Of a stretch of DNA of 47,401 nt, positions 32,492 through 40,496 are shown one piece after another (positions within the stretch are counted from its first letter, which is position 1; every line of letters begins with the position of its first letter). The position numbers and the translations under genes were made by a program. The notes beneath the pieces are model-generated. The model did no database searches. It was given only the letters and a program-made list of their open reading frames with translations, and was not told where the DNA came from. The stretch is from Acidobacteria bacterium UBA2994 (GTDB lineage: Bacteria > Acidobacteriota > Vicinamibacteria > Vicinamibacterales > UBA8438): assembly GCA_002346545.1 (NCBI GenBank), contig DEAA01000042.1, positions 41,529 to 88,929 on the forward strand, given 5' to 3'.

Positions 32492-33535
32492 CTAGAGGTT
32501 CCGCAAGAATCGCTTCATAAACTGGTAGCCGTAGTACAGCGTGCCACCCTTCTTGCTCTTCCCGGAGTGGCGGGCCAGCACACGCACCGGCACCTCGGTC
32601 ATTCGAAGCCCGGCTCGATGCGCTTTAAAGACCAGTTCGAGCGTGTGGTACTGGGGCTCCTCCAAACGGAGCGTCATAAGTGCGCTGAGTCTGAAGGCGC
32701 GGTAGGTGTTTGAACAGTCCCAGACTCCCATGCCCAGCACCGTCCGCGTCAGGAATCCCGTGATGTGGAGACCGACGTAGCGCCATGCGCTCTCGACCTC
32801 CCAGCCTCCGAGTGCGCGGTTTCCGACAACCACGTCATGGGTCCCCGCCGCAATCGGCGCGAGGAGCGCCGAAAGCTCGTGCGGATCGTGCTGACCATCC
32901 GAATCCATTGACACCACCGTGTCGACGCCATGCTCGGCGCAGAACCGATACCCCAGGCGAAGAGCCGCCCCCGAGCCAATGCGAACGACCTGGCGAAGGA
33001 GTACTACCTGGGGAAAACGCCGCACGACCTCGACAGTGGGATCATCCGGCCCGTCGACGACAACCACAGCACCCACAGGCCGTCCCCCAACGGAGCCCGG
33101 CAGAGCCTCGAGCACCTTGGCGATGTTCTCGTGCTCCCGATAGGCCGGCATGACGACCATGATCGGCTTGAACAAGGCCGGGTCTGCACCACCGCGCCCT
33201 CGCTCCACTTCGGCGCTGGTACGCTCAACCAACTCGGCATAGCGTGCAGCCTGCTCATGGCCTCGCTCACGCAACACCAGGACCATGACCAACCAGACCA
33301 GCTGAGCGCACAGCAGCAACACGACCAGCCGGGCCAACGGCACCGCCCCAACCCCTGACTCGAGGAACCGGTCGACAATCGACGGATCGATGATGATCCA
33401 CAGGGACACGACGCCGATCGCACCGTAAAGGAGGACGTCTCCCAGCCTCGGCCCTGGCCGACGCAGCGCCCGCCAGAGCATGATCGCGACGATCATGCTC
33501 CCGAAGAACCAACGCAGTCCGAGCCAGACAGTCAT
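32492..33535 (-). CDS. Polyprenol-phosphate sugar transferase-like GT2 with N-terminal membrane domain
   Basis: A 347-residue protein. Residues 1-90 hold three predicted membrane helices resembling the DUF2304 domain. From about 122 is a DPM1-like GT2: IMVVMPAYREHENI, VVVVDGPDDPT, GSGAALRLGYRFC, and VVSMDSDGQHDPHEL with the catalytic DSDGQ. The C-terminal VRVLARHSGKSKKGGTLYYGYQF is also typical. Such enzymes move a sugar from a nucleotide donor to polyprenyl phosphate on the cytoplasmic face; the lipid-linked sugar is then flipped and used by GT-C enzymes such as the YfhO-like and DUF2142-like neighbours. The ATG at 33535 is 2 bp after the WecA-fusion stop, so the two are likely coupled. Confidence 0.86.
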   Translation of the reverse strand: MTVWLGLRWFFGSMIVAIMLWRALRRPGPRLGDVLLYGAIGVVSLWIIIDPSIVDRFLESGVGAVPLARLVVLLLCAQLVWLVMVLVLRERGHEQAARYAELVERTSAEVERGRGGADPALFKPIMVVMPAYREHENIAKVLEALPGSVGGRPVGAVVVVDGPDDPTVEVVRRFPQVVLLRQVVRIGSGAALRLGYRFCAEHGVDTVVSMDSDGQHDPHELSALLAPIAAGTHDVVVGNRALGGWEVESAWRYVGLHITGFLTRTVLGMGVWDCSNTYRAFRLSALMTLRLEEPQYHTLELVFKAHRAGLRMTEVPVRVLARHSGKSKKGGTLYYGYQFMKRFLRNL

Positions 33536-33537
33536 GG

Positions 33538-35397
33538 TCAGTGAAGACGCGGCTTGGTCGTCGGCGGCGACACCGTCGGAGGCGTACTGCCCTCGGCTTG
33601 ATCCAGCACGGAACCGAGTGTTACTCGGGGAGCGACCTTCATCGGCTCCAGTCGTACCTGCATCCGATGGAGCGGCACACCCTGTTTGTTACAGATCCGG
33701 ACGAGGGTCGCAAGTCGGGCGGTCTCGACATCGGTACTTATTACTACGCCGGCCGCGCCACTGTTCAGGGCCTCTTCGAGCCGCTCGATCCCGCCCAGAA
33801 CGGTGAAACCGAGCAACGTGCGCCCGTGCATCGCCGGATCATCGTCGAGGAAACTCACCGGCTGACACTGGTGATCGCGGTTATTCAGCAACTCCTTCGC
33901 CAACATGACGCCGGCATCGCCGGCGCCGTAGATCACCACCGGGCGACCCAGCTTCTCCTCACGACGGCGCCCGAGCTCACCGACAGCTCGCACCGACAAG
34001 CGCGCCCCCACCAGGAAAAAGAGCAGCACAAGCCCAGTGATGATGAAAGTGGTGGTCGTCTCAACGCTGAAGCCGTCGACCATCACGGTAACACCTGCCG
34101 CCAACACCAGTCCGACTACGATCGCCCGCACGAACACCGTCAGGTCGGTGAGTCCGAAGTACCGCCAGACCCCACGGTAGGCGCCAAACATCCAGAGGCT
34201 GCCCATGGTGCAGCCGATCACCACCGGGAGCATGTTGATGAAGCCGGGGAACTGCTCGCTGAAGGGATCTCCGAGCCCGAAGCGCAAGCGGTATGCGGCG
34301 TAGAACCCCATCGACACGAGCACGAAATCGAGCAGGATCTCGAACACCCGGCGCTTGTAGGTGAGCTCGATCAGAAGCGGTGTGTAGGACCGATTCCGCA
34401 GCAGCTCGAGGTTCCCGTCCTTATAGACGCCCACGCGAGCTAGCTGGACCCCGAAGAGCACCATCACAACCAGGACGAGCCCGATCAACAAATTAACGTT
34501 GTCGAACCCGTAGCGGCCGACCAAAAACGCGGTGAATCCGGACATGGCCGCCAGGGCGTAGAGCACGAGCACCGCACCGCGCTCAGAAAAACCGAGCGCG
34601 ACCAAGCGATGGGAGCTGTGGTCGGTTCCGCCCTGCGATGCGGACCGCCCCGAGAGTTTCCGCGACACCGTCACGAGGGTGGTGTCGAAGATCGGGATCA
34701 GCAGGATCAACACCGGAACCGCAATGACGCTGACAATGTTCGAGTCGACGTCGGGAACATAACCGCCAACGGTCAGCGCACCGACCGTGAAGCCCACGAA
34801 CAGGCTGCCGCTATCGCCCAGGAAGATCGAGGCAGGTTTGAAGTTGTACACGAGGAACCCGGCAAGCGCCCCCATCATCGCCGAGGCCACGACCAGGGAT
34901 GGCGAGGGTTCGGCGCCAAATCCGGCCGCCAGATAGGCACCGAGCGCGATCAGTGCAATTCCGGCGCAGAGCCCGTCCATGTTGTCGAGCAGGTTGAAGG
35001 CGTTCGTCAGGCCAACGATCCACAGGATCGTGAGCATGGCGTCGAAGGTAAGTGACCCGGTCCAGGTCGCATTGACCCCGAACGCCACCAAGATAGAAGC
35101 TGCGATGATCTGCGCGGTCAGCTTGGTGGCGGGTCTGAGACGCATGCCGTCGTCGACCACGCCAACCAGGAACATACAGGAGGCGGTGCCCATTACGACA
35201 AGGCTGGACTCGCTGAAGACGAGGGTCGCCGCCACGCTGGCGAGCCACACCCCGACTCCGCCCAGCAAGGGCGTCGGCTGCTGGTGCCAGCGATCTACCT
35301 TCGGAGCGGCCACAATCCCGCGATCGCGGGCGAACGCGCGAACCAGTGGCGTACACAGCAGCGACAGCGCCGCTGCTACGACGAACGGCCAGACCAC
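33538..35397 (-). CDS. WecA/MraY-type transferase fused to a CapD-like N-terminal half
   Basis: A 619-residue membrane protein. Residues 1 to about 330 are a WecA/RfbF-type polyprenyl-phosphate sugar-1-phosphate transferase: VGVVDDG, NAFNLLDNMDGL, FLGDSGSLFVGF and DHSSHRLVALGFSERGAVL. It would load the first sugar-1-phosphate on undecaprenyl phosphate. Residues about 330-600 have four more membrane helices, then VVIYGAGDAGVMLAKELL and FLDDDPAMHGRTLLG, the N-terminal half of CapD/PglF dehydratases. The catalytic SDR domain of those enzymes is absent. GTG at 35397 is the listed start; a CTG at 35418 lies six bases after a GGGAG site and could be the true start. It sits 39 bp after the dehydrogenase gene. 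Confidence 0.87.
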   Translation of the reverse strand: MVWPFVVAAALSLLCTPLVRAFARDRGIVAAPKVDRWHQQPTPLLGGVGVWLASVAATLVFSESSLVVMGTASCMFLVGVVDDGMRLRPATKLTAQIIAASILVAFGVNATWTGSLTFDAMLTILWIVGLTNAFNLLDNMDGLCAGIALIALGAYLAAGFGAEPSPSLVVASAMMGALAGFLVYNFKPASIFLGDSGSLFVGFTVGALTVGGYVPDVDSNIVSVIAVPVLILLIPIFDTTLVTVSRKLSGRSASQGGTDHSSHRLVALGFSERGAVLVLYALAAMSGFTAFLVGRYGFDNVNLLIGLVLVVMVLFGVQLARVGVYKDGNLELLRNRSYTPLLIELTYKRRVFEILLDFVLVSMGFYAAYRLRFGLGDPFSEQFPGFINMLPVVIGCTMGSLWMFGAYRGVWRYFGLTDLTVFVRAIVVGLVLAAGVTVMVDGFSVETTTTFIITGLVLLFFLVGARLSVRAVGELGRRREEKLGRPVVIYGAGDAGVMLAKELLNNRDHQCQPVSFLDDDPAMHGRTLLGFTVLGGIERLEEALNSGAAGVVISTDVETARLATLVRICNKQGVPLHRMQVRLEPMKVAPRVTLGSVLDQAEGSTPPTVSPPTTKPRLH

Positions 35398-35436
35398 TCC
35401 GATATCAAGCAGGTTCAGTGGGGTCTCCCTTGGCGT

Positions 35437-36450
35437 TCATCCGATCGGCACGACTAGTTCGCGCCCCTCGCCAGTGAGCGGCAGATCGACCCTGGCGTTG
35501 CCGCGGCGCTCGGACTCGTGAAACGCGACCACCATCTCGAGAGCAGCGAGCCCATCTTCCGGGGTCGAGCTGATCGGACCGTCGCCGGCCAGCTCCACCA
35601 GCGCCGCCCGCGTCAACTCGACGATATCCCACGACGGCGCATCGAAATCTACGGGCGTCATCGGCAGACCGTAGCGCGTCAGCGGCGCCGCCCGATCCTC
35701 AGGCGATCGCGCCCGGACCGTCCATTCGCCGTTGAGCTCATCAATGACGATGCGGGCGTAAGTGGTAGCCATCGTGAAGAAGTACTGCACACCCGTGTCC
35801 TCGCCTGAATCCACCAGGCCGCGGCAGCCATTGTCGAACATCACCAGACCGTAGCCGGCGGGATCGCTGAACTGTGCACCGCGCGGGTTGGTTGTCCCGG
35901 TCGGATCGAGCGCTCCGGCTACCCACGCTGGTTCGGCGCCAGTGAGATAGCGCATCAAGTCGAAGGCATGAATGACGAAGTTGCCCAGACCCGTACTCCC
36001 TGAGTGGAAGTACACGTGGCGCAATTCTCCCCACTCCCCGGATCGCAGCCGCTCCAGCAGTCGCGCATAGCCGCCACTCCACCGCCGGATGTGATTCACC
36101 GAAACGCGTCCGCCAGTCCGGCGCGTCGCGTCGATGACCCGCTCCGCTTCGGCAAGCGAGGTGGCCACCGGCTTCTCGCAGAGGACGCGTGGCACGCCCG
36201 CCTCGAGCGCCGCGACCGTGATCTCGGCGTGAGTCGGACCGTTAGACACTACACTCAGCAGGTCGAGCGGCTCCTGCTCAAGCATGCGTCCGACATCGTC
36301 GTAGATCTGATCGGGACGCAGCTCCGGCGCCGCTTCGCGCACCCGGCCGGAACGCTGGTCGCAGACGGCCACCACCTCGAGGTCAGTACCCGCGTAGGCG
36401 CGATAGTGCCTCTGACCCATCCCGCCAAACCCGACGATGCCTGCTCTCAT
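35437..36450 (-). CDS. Gfo/Idh/MocA-family NAD(P)-dependent sugar oxidoreductase
   Basis: A 337-residue oxidoreductase. The Rossmann loop GIVGFGGMGQRH (4-15) and VLCEKPVATSLAEAERV (near 95), containing the EKP motif, define the family; VNHIRRWSGG and FVIHAFDLMRYL hold the likely catalytic histidine region. It oxidises or reduces a hydroxyl or keto carbon of a nucleotide sugar, for example at C3. The same frame extends to 37029, but those residues lie over the methyltransferase gene in another frame. The ATG at 36450 overlaps the methyltransferase stop (ATGA) and is the right start. Works with the nearby epimerase and possibly the methyltransferase in making one modified sugar. Confidence 0.88.
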   Translation of the reverse strand: MRAGIVGFGGMGQRHYRAYAGTDLEVVAVCDQRSGRVREAAPELRPDQIYDDVGRMLEQEPLDLLSVVSNGPTHAEITVAALEAGVPRVLCEKPVATSLAEAERVIDATRRTGGRVSVNHIRRWSGGYARLLERLRSGEWGELRHVYFHSGSTGLGNFVIHAFDLMRYLTGAEPAWVAGALDPTGTTNPRGAQFSDPAGYGLVMFDNGCRGLVDSGEDTGVQYFFTMATTYARIVIDELNGEWTVRARSPEDRAAPLTRYGLPMTPVDFDAPSWDIVELTRAALVELAGDGPISSTPEDGLAALEMVVAFHESERRGNARVDLPLTGEGRELVVPIG

Positions 36451-37340
36451 GACGCCTTGACGGTGACCACGGCAAACAGAGTGTCGCAGAGAAAGCGTGC
36501 GACGAGATCGTCTGCGTAGGCCCGCTTTAGACGGTCGCCGAAGATATCGTCGTACTTCCCCATCCCTCCGGGTCGTCCGGCCATCATCCAGTGCATGTGG
36601 TTGGACAGGTCGTACCGTTGTTTCGGCAAAATCTCGTACTTCGGTAGACCAGCCTTCTTGAACAAGCGGCCTAGGGTGTCCTTCGAGTAGTAAAACTGGT
36701 GGGCTGGCGTGAAGTAAAAGTTGTTGAACTTCGGGATGTTGTAGGTCGAGAGCAGTACGTCGTCGACGTTCGGCACCACGATCATGATCGAGCCGCCGGG
36801 CCGGCACACCCGTCGCGCCTGAGCCAGAAACTCCATCGGCTCGCCCAGATGCTCCAGCACGAAGAAAGCGAACAACCGGTCCACCGAGGCCTCCGGCATC
36901 TCCTCGAGACGGTCGTGGATCGGGATGCCGATCTGCTCGCAGTACTGGCGTAGCTCCAGGTGGGTCTCCAGTCCGGCCACCGATCCCACCCGGTCCTTGA
37001 TCACCGCCAGGAAGTAGCCGGACGCGCACCCGATCTCAACACAGTCGTCGGTAGGCTGTAGCCAAGGAGACACCCAGTCCTGATACATCCCGGCGTCCTC
37101 CTGTCGTGCCTCAAAGAGATCCGCTGGAGTGGTGTTCTTTTCTTGGCTGTAAATGATGCCGTATTCCTCTTCGTAGAACTTCCGTTCCTCCTCTGGGCTC
37201 ATGGGAGGATGGATGAAGACCAGCGAACAGGTACTGCAGCGATACCCGGTTTTCTCGATCGGGTAGCGAAACTCGCGAGCGACGACCTCATGGTCGATGC
37301 CGCCGCACAGATAACAACGTGGCGTCTCGTCGGTGCTCAT
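36447..37340 (-). CDS. Class I SAM methyltransferase with N-terminal zinc-binding motif
   Basis: A 297-residue methyltransferase. Residues 9-37 hold two CxxC pairs (CYLC and CSTC), a small zinc-binding element common in sugar C- and O-methyltransferases of the Methyltransf_23 type. The SAM motif is CVEIGCASGYFL (near 97), followed by FAFFVLEHLGEP and VCRPGGSIMIVVPN. It would methylate a nucleotide sugar or glycan. It overlaps the Gfo/Idh gene by four bases and follows the epimerase by 4 bp, which suggests one small pathway (epimerase, methyltransferase, dehydrogenase) building a methylated sugar. The substrate cannot be told. Confidence 0.86.
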   Translation of the reverse strand: MSTDETPRCYLCGGIDHEVVAREFRYPIEKTGYRCSTCSLVFIHPPMSPEEERKFYEEEYGIIYSQEKNTTPADLFEARQEDAGMYQDWVSPWLQPTDDCVEIGCASGYFLAVIKDRVGSVAGLETHLELRQYCEQIGIPIHDRLEEMPEASVDRLFAFFVLEHLGEPMEFLAQARRVCRPGGSIMIVVPNVDDVLLSTYNIPKFNNFYFTPAHQFYYSKDTLGRLFKKAGLPKYEILPKQRYDLSNHMHWMMAGRPGGMGKYDDIFGDRLKRAYADDLVARFLCDTLFAVVTVKAS

Positions 37341-37344
37341 CGAT

Positions 37345-38304
37345 TCAAACCTTTCGCTCTCTCCCCGTGGCGTCCGCCACGCTCCTCGCCCAGTCGACCA
37401 TCTCGGGAATGCCGCGCTCGAGCGTCACCTCGGGCCGCCATCCGAGCTGGGTGCGTATCCGAGTGATGTCGGCCACGCTTCCATGCATGTCACCCGGTGT
37501 GCCGTCGGCGGCAGTCATCGGACAAGCGGCGGCCGGATATCCGAACGCCTGGCCCAATTGATCCAGTAGCTCCGCAACGGTGGTCTTTCGGCCGGTGCCC
37601 AGATTGTAGAGCCGGTCGGCAGCCCCCTTGGCGTCGAGCGCCGCGAGCCAGGCTGTTGCCACATCGTCCACGTGCACGAAGTCCCGGTAACGGTCTAGCG
37701 CGCCCTTGACGACCACCGGCTCGCCCCTCAGGAGATACGCCAGGTAGATGCTGACCATGCCCTGTCTGAGATTGGCCAGGTTCTGTCCAGGACCGTAGAC
37801 GTTGAACATCCGGAACGTGGTCGTCTGCAGACCACGACCGGCAAAAAACCGTACGGCCGCCTCGCCGGCAACTTTGGATACGCCGTAGTAGGAACCCGGC
37901 TTGGTTGGCGCAGTCTCGAGCACCGGCCCCTCGACGGATCCATACACGGCCATCGAGCTCGCATGCAGGAACCTACTCACTCCGCTAGCCTCTGCCCACC
38001 GCAGGAGCAGCAGCGTACCTCTGGCGTTGACGTCGAAGTCGCGCGCCGGGTTCAGGTGCGAGATCTCCCCAGACGACTGTGCTCCCAGATGGAGCACCGC
38101 ATCGAACGCCCCCTTCAACCCTTCGGCGTAGGTCCGCTCGTCAGACAGGTCGGCGACAACGAGCGTCGCGCCTTCGGGCGCCGTCCGCTCCGACGAGGTG
38201 GACAGATCGTCGAGGACGACCACTTCGTCCCCACGTGCCACCAGCCGTTCGGCGATCCGGCCCCCGATAAAGCCGGCTCCGCCGGTCACCACATACCTGC
38301 CCAC
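37345..38304 (-). CDS. NDP-sugar epimerase (extended SDR, GalE-like)
   Basis: A 319-residue extended SDR. YVVTGGAGFIGGRI (4-17), VLHLGAQSSGEI, LHASSMAVYG, the catalytic YYGVSK and RMFNVYGPGQN, with RDFVHVDDVATA, are the canonical motifs of UDP-glucose/UDP-GlcNAc 4-epimerases and related enzymes. It interconverts nucleotide sugars used by the glycosyltransferases here. GTG at 38304 has GGAGG six bases upstream, a strong site. It follows a 126 bp gap that holds a TTGACG -35-like hexamer but no convincing -10. It may start its own unit with the methyltransferase, dehydrogenase and later genes. The C-terminal LGWRPEVTLERGI fits a 4-epimerase or a 4,6-dehydratase relative. Confidence 0.88.
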   Translation of the reverse strand: MGRYVVTGGAGFIGGRIAERLVARGDEVVVLDDLSTSSERTAPEGATLVVADLSDERTYAEGLKGAFDAVLHLGAQSSGEISHLNPARDFDVNARGTLLLLRWAEASGVSRFLHASSMAVYGSVEGPVLETAPTKPGSYYGVSKVAGEAAVRFFAGRGLQTTTFRMFNVYGPGQNLANLRQGMVSIYLAYLLRGEPVVVKGALDRYRDFVHVDDVATAWLAALDAKGAADRLYNLGTGRKTTVAELLDQLGQAFGYPAAACPMTAADGTPGDMHGSVADITRIRTQLGWRPEVTLERGIPEMVDWARSVADATGRERKV

Positions 38305-38430
38305 CTCAGTCCTCCTCCGTCACTGGCCAACCGCCGGAGACTCCTGAACTGGGCCAGGGCGGTCGGCGTCCTTCAATTCCAGACGCGCTCCGTCAAATGG
38401 GGACTGAACGACAGTTGGAACTCACTCGTT

Positions 38431-40401
38431 TCACTGGCCTACCCGACAGAGCTCGAGGAGCCCTTCCCGGATACGGTCGCAATTGCGTCCATCGGCGTAG
38501 TAGTCCGAATCTCGGCGCAACCGATCCCATCGGCAATCGACCCCGTCGAATCCAATAGCCACACCGGCCACCGCGCGCACGAGATCGTCGGCCGTCATCA
38601 GAACGAAGTCTGACCCGTAGATGTCCGGAGGAAAGTACAGATCCTCCTTTAAGGTATAGCCGAAGGTAAAGGTTCGTTTGCCCGCGAGTATCGCTTCATT
38701 GATCCCGAACGAGGCATTCGCCGTGACGACCAGATCACTCGCCAACTGCAGCTCGGGCGTACCGAAATTCGTATGATCGAGAATCATGCGCGGATCCCGC
38801 TCGGCCGTCTGCACGATGGGTACCCCATTGGGGTGCTCGCCGAAGGTGCTCTGACGGAAGCGCAGGAAGATGTGGGCGTCGAGTTCCAGTTCGGCCAGCC
38901 GACGCACGCCTTCGTGCATCTCGCGCCACTGTGATGCCAAGCACATCTTGCTGACTACGCTGGGAAACATGAGCAGCACGAAGAATCGACGATCACCGTA
39001 GAGTTCGCGGACTCTGGCTCGGATCGCGTCGACATCCTGGTTCGACTGCGTCAAGAGAGTGTCCAGTGATTCGCGACCACTGCGCACCAATCCCACGTCA
39101 TCCCAGTAGGTCCCGTAGGTACGGCTGTAGAGCTCACACTGCGCGAAGTACCTGTCCAGGTGCACATAGGCCAGTTGGGGAGCGTCGAACAGAGACGCGG
39201 CGTGGGCCGCACCCGCCACTTTCCGGCCGTGCCGATGTGCAACGAGGGTGTGGATGACGTGTCCAGGATTGTAGTCGTTGCGGACAAACGCCACCCGGTA
39301 GTCGATGTTTCCCATCTCGAGCACGGCCCGGAGGTAGTGGTAGACGCCTTTCGACACCGCCGACAGGAGGGCCAGGCTGACCCGGTCGGCGGGCAGGGGT
39401 CGTAGCATCCGCAGCAGCATCAACTCGGCGCGTAGAACCTCCCGCACAAAGGCCCAGGTCACCGAGAATCGGCGTCGGTTCCGGAAGGTCAGCCCCCGTT
39501 CGACCATCGCCAGACGGAACGTCTTCTCGTCTTCCGGCATTAACCCAATGTCGCCGAACAGGTGGAGAATTCTCCCCGGCGTGAGCTCGGCGCCATACAG
39601 ATACAGGTCATCGATGGACCGTTTGACCCCAAACTGAACATTACTCTCATTGACCGGGTAGACGCCCCAGGCCACCGGCATGACGACATCGTAGGACCCG
39701 TCGGGTCGCCGCCGAACTCCGTGACGCGCGTGCGCCAGGAACAACCCGATCGGCATGAGCCAGGCCACCAACCGGGCTGCAAGCAAGCGGCCTACGTAGC
39801 GGATCCTGTTGATCCGATCCACCCCCGGAGGCACCGCACGGCGGACGCCGTCCAGTTCCGGGTCGTCCCACTGGTCATCGAGCGGTCCCTCGGGCACCAC
39901 CGTGACCGGGGCGTCGCTCTGAACAAGATCCCGGGCAACAAAGGCGAAGAGTCGCCAGCGCGGTTCGACCAACGCAAGGAATCCCTGCAGGTAACGAACC
40001 AACACCGGGTCGTCGCCAACAATCTCTCGGAGCGTCCAGATCAGCGAATGCTCGAACAGACCCGGACCAACGCGATCGATCCGCGACGGCCCCTCCTGGT
40101 TAAGGCGGTAGACGTGCGGCGCGACCAGCTCCATCGAGCACTCAAGCGTCTCCACGTCGCGGTTCAGCCAGGAGAGAACACGAAGGAACAGGCGCCGACT
40201 GCGCTCCGGGTTGTACAGCCCAAGTCGTACCAGCAGAGCGTCGGACTTGAACGCGGGGAGTCCCAGCCGCCCCCCGAGCACCCGCTCGACGGCATGGGCC
40301 TGGTCCATCACATAGACCCGTCGCACCCGTCGAGCGATCCGCCAGACGCTCAACAGCTGCCACACCGAGTAGCGCTCGAAGACGAGCGCACCGTCACTCA
40401 T
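38431..40401 (-). CDS. Long surface-carbohydrate protein, GT-B-like (unassigned)
   Basis: A 656-residue protein with no family I can name firmly. The N-terminal third is helical and charged. The C-terminal half looks like a GT-B donor domain: GAAHAASLFDAPQLAYVHLDRY, FVLLMFPSVVSKM, IFLRFRQSTFG, DLVVTANASFGINEAILAGKRTFTFGYTL. The last pattern (surface-exposed TANASFGINEAIL) parallels the CDP-glycerol-type loop, as in the surface-carbohydrate paralogs on the left. There is a short hydrophobic stretch near 215-230 (WLMPIGLFLAHA), possibly membrane-associating. Its ATG overlaps the stop of the 32-codon mini-gene. It may be a polysaccharide transferase with a very large acceptor domain. Confidence 0.7.
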   Translation of the reverse strand: MSDGALVFERYSVWQLLSVWRIARRVRRVYVMDQAHAVERVLGGRLGLPAFKSDALLVRLGLYNPERSRRLFLRVLSWLNRDVETLECSMELVAPHVYRLNQEGPSRIDRVGPGLFEHSLIWTLREIVGDDPVLVRYLQGFLALVEPRWRLFAFVARDLVQSDAPVTVVPEGPLDDQWDDPELDGVRRAVPPGVDRINRIRYVGRLLAARLVAWLMPIGLFLAHARHGVRRRPDGSYDVVMPVAWGVYPVNESNVQFGVKRSIDDLYLYGAELTPGRILHLFGDIGLMPEDEKTFRLAMVERGLTFRNRRRFSVTWAFVREVLRAELMLLRMLRPLPADRVSLALLSAVSKGVYHYLRAVLEMGNIDYRVAFVRNDYNPGHVIHTLVAHRHGRKVAGAAHAASLFDAPQLAYVHLDRYFAQCELYSRTYGTYWDDVGLVRSGRESLDTLLTQSNQDVDAIRARVRELYGDRRFFVLLMFPSVVSKMCLASQWREMHEGVRRLAELELDAHIFLRFRQSTFGEHPNGVPIVQTAERDPRMILDHTNFGTPELQLASDLVVTANASFGINEAILAGKRTFTFGYTLKEDLYFPPDIYGSDFVLMTADDLVRAVAGVAIGFDGVDCRWDRLRRDSDYYADGRNCDRIREGLLELCRVGQ

Positions 40402-40496
40402 TCGAGGGAGAAGAAGGCCTTGAGCTCTCGCAGCCCCTGCTTCGCCTTGTCCACGGCATCGACCGTCAGGCGCCCACGGGTCTTCGAGTCGATCAT
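40398..40496 (-). CDS. 32-residue mini-gene, coupled on both sides
   Basis: A very short frame between a GT4 gene and the 656-residue protein. It begins with an ATG that overlaps the GT4 stop as ATGA (40493-40496) and ends in a TGA that overlaps the ATG of the next gene as ATGA (40398-40401). The double overlap is exactly the chain style used by the other genes, which makes translation likely. The peptide is MIDSKTRGRL followed by TVDAVDKAKQGLRELKAFF and SLE. It is basic and mostly helical, with a lysine/arginine face. It has no signal peptide. Function unknown: it could be a subunit or activator of a neighbouring transferase, or just a coupling device for translation. Confidence 0.55.
   Translation of the reverse strand: MIDSKTRGRLTVDAVDKAKQGLRELKAFFSLE

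Noticed and set aside
38305..38430. Promoter before the NDP-sugar epimerase
   Set aside because: A TTGACG hexamer is present on the minus strand, but no acceptable -10 box lies 15-19 bases downstream, so I do not list it as a feature.
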